A stretch of DNA of 5,309 nt from Verrucomicrobiia bacterium (GTDB taxonomy: Bacteria > Verrucomicrobiota > Verrucomicrobiia > Verrucomicrobiales > Akkermansiaceae), in assembly GCA_947460915.1 (NCBI GenBank), contig CANHKJ010000221.1:1-5309 (forward strand). Direction: 5' to 3'. The notes below the pieces were generated by a model. That model was not told the DNA's origin. It did no database searches and worked only from the letters and a program-made list of their open reading frames with translations. Of the stretch, positions 1 through 5,309 are shown in pieces. The first letter of the stretch is position 1. Each line of letters begins with the position of its first letter. Made by a program: the position numbers and the translations under genes.

Positions 1-19
1 CAGCCCACTCACTTATTTC

Positions 20-1030
20 ATGAAACGACTCGACCAGAAATTGCAAAGAATCCGTGCCGGTTCGGCGACACGCGCGGACTTTATCATCGCTGATGCCAAG
101 GATGCGGACATGGCATTTGGCATCGCCGCCCCAGGACCACGGACAGAGGGCGGATGGAAATCCTTGGCCGAGTATCGAGAACAAATCCGTGCCATCGTGG
201 CGCAAGATCTCGTCGATGTGATGCTGATGTCCGCCTCGACACTGGAGCAATTGGCGATGCATGAAGGACTCTTTCGCCACTCGGCCATCACGCCTGCGGC
301 ACGAGCGAACGATACCTCTGACATTTGGGTCACGCGCGGTGGTTCGTATCTTTCTCAGGCATCGCGACCATTCCGCTCTGCGACCTTAGACCACATCAAA
401 TATGGGCATTTGACAGAGGATCACACCCAAGCCGTCAGCGGTGCCGATCTCGGCTTGTATTCGCTCACTTTTGTCAATCGACTGGAAGAAGATCATCGAT
501 CCTTGCAGGCGTTTCATGAATTTCGGCTCGAAGCCGAGCGCAAAAAGTTCCGCTATTTTCTCGAAGTGTTTCACCCGAACATCGACTGCGGTATGCCAGC
601 CGATCAAGTGCCAAGATTTGTCAATGATCACATCGTCCGGGCCTTGGCTGGCGTTACCAAAGTGGGGCGACCGTTATTTTTGAAAATCCCCTATGCAGGT
701 CCGGGGCCTTTGGAGGAATTGGTGTCGTATGATCCCAATTTGGTTGTTGGAATTTTGGGCGGCAGTGCGGGCACGACCATGGATGCCTTCCAACTGATCC
801 ACGATGCACAAAAGTATGGGGCGCATGTTGCCTTGTTTGGGCGGAAAATCAATCTCGCCGAAGATCCGCTTGCGTTCATCTCGTTTCTTCGTCGCATCAC
901 CGATGGCGAAATTTCTCCCACCGAGGCCGTAAAAGCCTATCATGGAACGCTCGCCCATGCTGGCATCACACCACTGCGCAGCTTAGTGGATGACCTTTGT
1001 CTCACAGAACAAACCCTGTGTTATTCATGA
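20..1030 (+). CDS. Class I aldolase-like TIM-barrel protein of unknown substrate
   Basis: This 336-residue protein is probably cytoplasmic: no signal peptide or membrane segment is visible. Seen in the sequence, in barrel-strand order: FIIADAKDADM (21-31), DVMLMSAST (66-74), a polar TPAARANDTSD stretch (91-101), FRYFLEVF (177-184), PLFLKIPYAGP (218-228), VVGILGGSAGTT (242-253) and AHVALFGRKIN (268-278). The order of a Lys-bearing strand, then a GG loop, then a 'GR' strand near the C-terminus follows the FbaB/LacD/DeoC class I aldolases. In those enzymes the lysine forms the Schiff base and the last two loops hold the substrate phosphate. By that analogy K222 is the candidate catalytic lysine; this is inference. 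I recall similar unnamed proteins from planctomycetes and verrucomicrobia but know of no assigned reaction. The overlap with the downstream PfkB kinase gene suggests that this protein cleaves or isomerises the kinase product. The ATG at 20 is chosen because the conserved-looking sequence begins right after it. The frame is open to the window edge, so an earlier start cannot be excluded. No Shine-Dalgarno sequence is seen. The fold is fairly likely; the reaction is unknown. Confidence 0.72.
   Translation: MKRLDQKLQRIRAGSATRADFIIADAKDADMAFGIAAPGPRTEGGWKSLAEYREQIRAIVAQDLVDVMLMSASTLEQLAMHEGLFRHSAITPAARANDTSDIWVTRGGSYLSQASRPFRSATLDHIKYGHLTEDHTQAVSGADLGLYSLTFVNRLEEDHRSLQAFHEFRLEAERKKFRYFLEVFHPNIDCGMPADQVPRFVNDHIVRALAGVTKVGRPLFLKIPYAGPGPLEELVSYDPNLVVGILGGSAGTTMDAFQLIHDAQKYGAHVALFGRKINLAEDPLAFISFLRRITDGEISPTEAVKAYHGTLAHAGITPLRSLVDDLCLTEQTLCYS
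1027..1030 (+). promoter_or_regulatory. ATGA start/stop overlap (translational coupling site)
   Basis: The kinase ATG (1027-1029) shares bases with the TGA stop (1028-1030) of the aldolase-like gene. No Shine-Dalgarno-like run lies in the preceding 20 bases, so initiation probably depends on ribosomes terminating the upstream gene. This fixes the kinase start and implies a shared mRNA and matched expression. Confidence 0.7.
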
Positions 1031-2142
1031 ATGATCCAGAAATGCAAAGCCACGATCTACAACACAAATGGTCGATTTTGTTAGATCCCAGCGCGGTGGT
1101 GGCCTGTCGGGTGGTCACGGGCTTTGACGGATTCGTCGATGAAATGATCACGCTGGTCGCCGAGCGTCAGGATCTCGCCAACTACAAAGCCGTGGAAAAC
1201 ATTTCCGATTTTGCGGCCATGATGGCAGCATCCGCGGGACACAGCAGTTTGCGCGAAATCATTGTGCGCCATGTTCATCCCGGTGGATGTGCCGTGAATC
1301 TCGCCGATGGACTCGCCAGCCTAGGTGTGCATGTCGATTGCTTCGCCACTCTCGGTGATCCCGTGCATCCAGCGTTTTCATCGCTTGTCGAAAAGTGCCA
1401 CAGCGTTCACAGTTGGGGACGCGAACCGGGACGCACCTTGGCCTTTGAGTTTCAGGACGGAAAAGTCATGTTCAGTGCCGGCACGCAACTTGCCGACTTT
1501 ACACCAGAACACGTCGCCGCATGCCTGCAAGATGGCATCTATTTAAAAGCATGCCAACAAGCTCAAGTGATCGCCCTGACCGATTGGACCATGTATCCGC
1601 ATATGACCGCAGTCTGGGAAATCCTGCGGCAACAAGTCTTTTCAACGTTGTCGCATCGACCGTATCTATTTTTCGACCTCGTCGATCCCTCCAGTCGGTG
1701 TGACTGCGATGTGTTAGGCATGCTTCATACGTTGGCATTATTCGAAGCCCACGGCGAAGTCACTCTTGGTCTCAATGGCAACGAAGCCAACATACTCTCG
1801 CGTTTGCTGGATATCGCAGAAACGAACGCGAGTTCTTCAACGGAAAGCACCGCGGACCAAGCGTCCGGATTGCGGGAAGCGATTGGAATTTCCCGCGTTG
1901 TGATTCATCGCAGTCGCTATGCCGTTAGTGCCACAGCTGGGGAAAAAGCTCACGCGTTTTCTGAATTCTGCGCACAACCGCTAAAAAGCACCGGAGCGGG
2001 TGATCGTTTCAATGCTGGCTTTTGTCTCGGTTTGGCGCTTTCGCTAAACGCCACACAATGTCTCGAACTCGGCTGCATGGTCGCCGCCGCCTTAGTCAGC
2101 AAGGGCCGAAGTGCTACCTTGAGCGAGCTAATTTCCAACTAG
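1027..2142 (+). CDS. PfkB/ribokinase-family carbohydrate kinase
   Basis: This is a predicted cytoplasmic ATP-dependent sugar kinase of 371 residues, somewhat longer than the roughly 300-320 usual for the family. Seen: an N-terminal strand GFDGFVDEM (32-40); the glycine-rich substrate motif HPGGCAVNLADGLASLG (84-100), matching PfkB signature 1; LNGNEA (249-254), the N-x-N-E element near the Mg-ATP site; and STGAGDRFNAGF (321-332), PfkB signature 2 with D326 as the expected catalytic base. All core catalytic elements are present, so the enzyme is probably active, but the substrate cannot be read from sequence. Two oddities are a Ser/Thr-rich insertion around 268-276, and VVIHRSRYAV (291-300) where ribokinases usually carry a T-x-G-x-x-G nucleotide loop. 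The ATG at 1027 is preferred because it forms an ATGA overlap with the upstream stop. An in-frame TTG at 997 would add 10 residues with no motif. The upstream aldolase-like gene is the likely pathway partner. Confidence 0.9.
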   Translation: MNDPEMQSHDLQHKWSILLDPSAVVACRVVTGFDGFVDEMITLVAERQDLANYKAVENISDFAAMMAASAGHSSLREIIVRHVHPGGCAVNLADGLASLGVHVDCFATLGDPVHPAFSSLVEKCHSVHSWGREPGRTLAFEFQDGKVMFSAGTQLADFTPEHVAACLQDGIYLKACQQAQVIALTDWTMYPHMTAVWEILRQQVFSTLSHRPYLFFDLVDPSSRCDCDVLGMLHTLALFEAHGEVTLGLNGNEANILSRLLDIAETNASSSTESTADQASGLREAIGISRVVIHRSRYAVSATAGEKAHAFSEFCAQPLKSTGAGDRFNAGFCLGLALSLNATQCLELGCMVAAALVSKGRSATLSELISN

Positions 2143-2210
2143 TAGCAAATTTTTACAACCTGTCACATTTCGCCATTTACCAAACTCATAATCCGCACTA
2201 AGAACGGCGC
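2143..2210 (+). promoter_or_regulatory. Intergenic gap with weak promoter candidate before pyruvate carboxylase
   Basis: This 68-base AT-richer gap separates the kinase stop from the pyruvate carboxylase ATG. It contains CATAAT (2187-2192), five of six matches to a -10 box, but no -35 box at proper spacing: TTTACA at 2152-2157 is 29 bases away. There is no convincing Shine-Dalgarno sequence; AAGAACGG (2200-2207) is at best a poor purine run. The gap could hold the carboxylase's own promoter or simply be an operon spacer. Base composition alone does not decide. Confidence 0.25.
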
Positions 2211-5200
2211 ATGCCAAAGAGTGCCATCCGTCCGATCAAAAAACTGCTAGTTGCCAATCGTTCCGAAATCGCCATCCGCGTGATGCGGGCCGCTACCGAA
2301 TTAGGAATCCGCACAGTAGCGATTTATGCGCACGAGGACCGCTTTTGCCCGCATCGTTTCAAAGCCGATGAGGCCTATCAACTCAACAAAGACAAAGGAC
2401 CACTCGGCGCGTATCTCGACATCGATGGCATCGTCGCACTCGCTGTAGAAAAAGGCGTGGACGCCATCCATCCAGGCTACGGATTTTTGTCGGAGAACCC
2501 TGATTTCGCGCGCGCTTGTGAGAAAAATGGCATCATTTTCATCGGTCCCGATGCCGAAATCCTCGACCGCATGGGTGACAAAACCGCGGCGCGGAATGTT
2601 GCCGAAAAACTCCAGGTGCCGACCTTGCAAGGCACGCCCGAGCCCGTAGAAGATCGCAAATTGGCGATGAAGGCCGCGAAAAAAATCGGTTTCCCACTGA
2701 TCATCAAAGCAGCCTTCGGTGGTGGCGGTCGTGGCATGCGTGTGGTGCGTGAGGAAAAAGACCTCGAAGCCCTGCTCGAAGAAGCACAAACCGAGGCCCT
2801 GCGCGCCTTCGGCAACGGTGCCGTTTTCTTGGAAAAATTCGTCGGTCGCGCCAAGCACATCGAAGTGCAGATCCTCGCCGACAAACACGGCAATGTACTG
2901 CATTTGCACGAGCGCGATTGCTCGGTGCAGCGCCGTCACCAAAAAGTCATCGAGATGGCTCCCAGCTACGGCATTGATCCAAAAATCATCGAAGGCCTTT
3001 GCAATGCCTCACTCTCGATCGCCCGCGAGGTCAACTACACCCACGCCGGCACCGTGGAATTCCTCGTCGATGTCGAATCGGGCGAGTGGTATTTCATCGA
3101 AATGAACCCACGGATTCAGGTCGAACACACCGTCACCGAGGAAATCACCGCGATCGATATCGTGCAATCGCAAATCCAGATCGCCATGGGCCACAAGCTC
3201 CACGATCCGGTCATGGGCTTGCCCGCGCAAGATAAAATCGAAAAATCCGGCTTCGCAATTCAGTGCCGTATCACCACCGAGGACCCCGAGAGCAATTTCA
3301 CGCCAGACTTTGGAAAAATCCTCACCTACCGCAGCGCAGGTGGTTTTGGCATCCGACTCGATGGCGCCCTCGGCACGCAAAATGCCGTCATCACGCCGTA
3401 TTACGACTCGATGTTGGTCAAGGTCACGGTCTTTGGTCGCACCTATCCGATCGCGCTCGATCGTATGGACCGCGCGCTCCGCGAGTTCCGTATCCGCGGT
3501 GTGAAAACCAACATCCCCTTCTTGGAAAACGTCATTGCCGATCCGATTTTCCGCGCTGGTGATGCCACCACCCGTTTCATCGATACCAACCCGCAGCTTT
3601 TCACCTTCGCGTCGAAAAAAGACCGCGCCACCAAGCTGCTCAGCTACCTCTCCGACATCACCGTCAATGGCAACGCCAATGCCAAAGGTTATCTCCCTGC
3701 CGAGGTTCTTCTGCCCGCGCCCAGCGTGCCCTACGATCACCTCACACCACCCGCCGATGGCACCAAGCAGCTTCTTACCAAGCTGGGACCAGAGAAATTT
3801 GCCGAATGGGTCACCAAGCAAAAACGCTTGTTGCTGACCGATACCACCATGCGCGATGCCCATCAATCGCTGCTCGCCACCCGCGTCCGCAGCTTTGACA
3901 TGCTCGCCATTGCCGATGCCGTCGCTCATCGCGCACCCGATCTTTTCTCGATGGAAATGTGGGGCGGTGCCACCTTCGATACCGCGATGCGTTTCCTCAA
4001 AGAATGCCCTTGGGAACGTCTGCGCGCCTTGCGCGAACGCATCCCGAACATCCTGTTCCAAATGCTATTCCGCGGCTCTAATGCCGTCGGTTACACCAAC
4101 TACCCCGACAATGTCGTGCGCGGTTTCATCAAACATGCCGCCACCAATGGCATGGACATTTTCCGGATTTTCGACAGCCTCAACTACCTGCCCAACCTCA
4201 CCGAGGCCATGGCCGCCGTGCGCGAGGAAACTTCCTCGCTCTGCGAAGGCACGATTTGCTACACTGGCAACATTCTCGATCCCAAACGCGATAAGTATGA
4301 CCTGAAATACTACGTCAACCTCGCCAAGGAGCTGGAAAAAATGGGCGCGCACATGCTTTGCATCAAGGACATGGCCGGACTCTGCCGTCCGCTCGCTGCG
4401 AAAAAACTCGTCAAGGCGCTCAAGGAAGAAACCGCACTGCCGATCCATTTCCACACCCACGATACCTCCGGCATCAATGCGAGCTCCATTCTTATGGCCG
4501 CTGAAGCTGGTGTCGATATCTGCGATTCCGCCCTCGCCAGCATGAGCGGTTGCACCTCTCAGCCGAACCTCAATTCCGTTGTCGCCGCCTTGCAAAATAG
4601 CCCGCGCGATACCAAGCTCGACCTCGATGCCCTGAACGAGTTCAGCGACTACTGGGCTCACGTCCGCAGCTACTACAAACCCTTTGATACCGCCGAACCT
4701 CACGGCACCGCCGAGGTCTATCTCCACGAAATGCCCGGTGGCCAATACACCAACCTCAAGGAACAAGCCGAGAGCATGGGCATCGGCCATCGCTGGTCAG
4801 AAATCGCCCGCATGTATGCCGAAGTGAACCTACTCTTTGGCGACATCGTCAAAGTCACCCCTTCCTCGAAAGTGGTCGGCGACATGTGCATGTTCCTCAT
4901 CTCCCGCGGCGTCAAGCCCGGCGATGCTCACAGCTACTTGCAAAGCCTGCCTTCTGGCACCAACTTCCCGGAAAGTGTCATCGACATGCTTCAAGGCGGC
5001 CTCGGCCAACCGATGGGAGGCTGGCCAAAGGACATCCAAAAAATCATCCTCGGTAACAAGAAGCCCTTCACTAATCGCCCCGGCGAGCGTGCAGAAGAAG
5101 TCGATCTCGAAAAAACACGCGTCGAAGTCGCGAAAATCACCGGCCACAAAGTAGCCAGCGATGACGAACTTTACTCCTATCTGATGTATCCGCAGGTCTA

Positions 5201-5309
5201 CAAAGACTTCGTCAAATCCCGCAAAACCTTCAGCGATCTCTCGGTACTGCCGACCCCTGCCTTTTTCTACGGTCTCAAGGACAAAGAAGAAGTCACCCTC
5301 AGCCTCGAA
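2211..5309 (+). CDS. pyc: Pyruvate carboxylase, 3' end cut by window edge
   Basis: This enzyme carboxylates pyruvate to oxaloacetate using ATP, bicarbonate and biotin, an anaplerotic and gluconeogenic step in the cytoplasm. The frame reads 1033 codons without a stop to the last base; full-length enzymes have about 1150 residues. Biotin carboxylase part (about 8-455): LLVANRSEIA near the N-terminus, HPGYGFLSEN (87-96), K124, K166, the ATP-grasp glycine loop GGGGRG (170-175), HERDCSVQRRHQK (233-245), E283, EMNPRIQVEH (297-306), R382 and RGVKTNI (429-435). Carboxyltransferase part (about 540-835): DTTMRDAHQS (544-553) with metal ligand D549, KDMAGL with the carboxylated-lysine equivalent K719, HTHDT with metal ligands H748 and H750, then PGGQYTNL. 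T883 in VTPSSKVVGD matches the proton-relay Thr of Rhizobium etli pyruvate carboxylase. The order of biotin carboxylase then carboxyltransferase on one chain separates it from acetyl-/propionyl-CoA carboxylases and from two-subunit forms. The biotinyl domain with its MKM lysine should lie just beyond the window. The ATG at 2211 gives a normal N-terminus. Confidence 0.96.
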   Translation, partial: MPKSAIRPIKKLLVANRSEIAIRVMRAATELGIRTVAIYAHEDRFCPHRFKADEAYQLNKDKGPLGAYLDIDGIVALAVEKGVDAIHPGYGFLSENPDFARACEKNGIIFIGPDAEILDRMGDKTAARNVAEKLQVPTLQGTPEPVEDRKLAMKAAKKIGFPLIIKAAFGGGGRGMRVVREEKDLEALLEEAQTEALRAFGNGAVFLEKFVGRAKHIEVQILADKHGNVLHLHERDCSVQRRHQKVIEMAPSYGIDPKIIEGLCNASLSIAREVNYTHAGTVEFLVDVESGEWYFIEMNPRIQVEHTVTEEITAIDIVQSQIQIAMGHKLHDPVMGLPAQDKIEKSGFAIQCRITTEDPESNFTPDFGKILTYRSAGGFGIRLDGALGTQNAVITPYYDSMLVKVTVFGRTYPIALDRMDRALREFRIRGVKTNIPFLENVIADPIFRAGDATTRFIDTNPQLFTFASKKDRATKLLSYLSDITVNGNANAKGYLPAEVLLPAPSVPYDHLTPPADGTKQLLTKLGPEKFAEWVTKQKRLLLTDTTMRDAHQSLLATRVRSFDMLAIADAVAHRAPDLFSMEMWGGATFDTAMRFLKECPWERLRALRERIPNILFQMLFRGSNAVGYTNYPDNVVRGFIKHAATNGMDIFRIFDSLNYLPNLTEAMAAVREETSSLCEGTICYTGNILDPKRDKYDLKYYVNLAKELEKMGAHMLCIKDMAGLCRPLAAKKLVKALKEETALPIHFHTHDTSGINASSILMAAEAGVDICDSALASMSGCTSQPNLNSVVAALQNSPRDTKLDLDALNEFSDYWAHVRSYYKPFDTAEPHGTAEVYLHEMPGGQYTNLKEQAESMGIGHRWSEIARMYAEVNLLFGDIVKVTPSSKVVGDMCMFLISRGVKPGDAHSYLQSLPSGTNFPESVIDMLQGGLGQPMGGWPKDIQKIILGNKKPFTNRPGERAEEVDLEKTRVEVAKITGHKVASDDELYSYLMYPQVYKDFVKSRKTFSDLSVLPTPAFFYGLKDKEEVTLSLE

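Noticed and set aside
997..1026. TTG at 997 as the kinase start
   Set aside because: It adds ten residues with no family motif and needs a rare start codon inside the upstream gene. The ATG at 1027 forms a classic ATGA overlap.
2112..2154. Possible intrinsic terminator after the kinase: TGCTAC (2112-2117) with GTAGCA (2142-2147), then a T-run at 2150-2154
   Set aside because: The stem is only six pairs with a 24-base loop, mostly inside the coding sequence, and the T-run is short. It is too weak to call a terminator.
2719..4305. Plus-strand frames inside pyruvate carboxylase (such as 2719-3105, 3535-3837, 3856-4305)
   Set aside because: These are out-of-frame shadows rich in Ser, Pro, Arg and Ala with no motif, while the main frame is continuous through them.
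2301..4790. Long minus-strand open frames (2301-2942, 3009-4061, 4065-4790) opposite pyruvate carboxylase
   Set aside because: They lie wholly antisense to a gene with unmistakable catalytic motifs. Their translations are low-complexity and show no recognisable domain. They are what GC-ending codon bias on the coding strand produces.
5200..5309. Pyruvate carboxylase lacking its biotinyl domain (possible split or truncated enzyme)
   Set aside because: The reading frame is open to the last base of the window, so the missing domain is explained by the window edge.

Overview
The window holds three consecutive plus-strand protein genes and almost no non-coding DNA. No RNA gene, CRISPR array, insertion sequence or sizeable repeat was seen. 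Moderate-to-high GC, no clear Shine-Dalgarno sequence before any start, and the flavour of the proteins suggest a bacterium of the Verrucomicrobiota/Planctomycetota (PVC) group. That placement is an impression from recalled protein style, not a database result.

Layout: (1) 20-1030 encodes a 336-residue protein that looks like a class I (FbaB/LacD/DeoC-type) aldolase TIM barrel, from a family with no function that I know of. (2) 1027-2142 encodes a 371-residue PfkB/ribokinase-family sugar kinase. Its ATG overlaps the upstream stop as ATGA, so the two genes are probably translationally coupled. (3) A 68-base gap follows. (4) 2211-5309 encodes the first 1033 residues of a single-chain pyruvate carboxylase that is still open at the window edge. 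Its biotin carboxylase and carboxyltransferase active-site residues are intact, but the C-terminal biotinyl domain lies outside the window.

A kinase followed by an aldolase is the logic of known sugar pathways such as LacC/LacD (tagatose 6-phosphate) and IolC/IolJ (inositol). The first two genes may therefore form a 'phosphorylate, then cleave' module for an unidentified sugar or sugar acid, with the triose products feeding pyruvate. Pyruvate carboxylase would then convert pyruvate to oxaloacetate. The link between the pair and pyruvate carboxylase rests only on adjacency and direction and is weak. The aldolase-like/kinase pair is the most interesting and least described part of the window.
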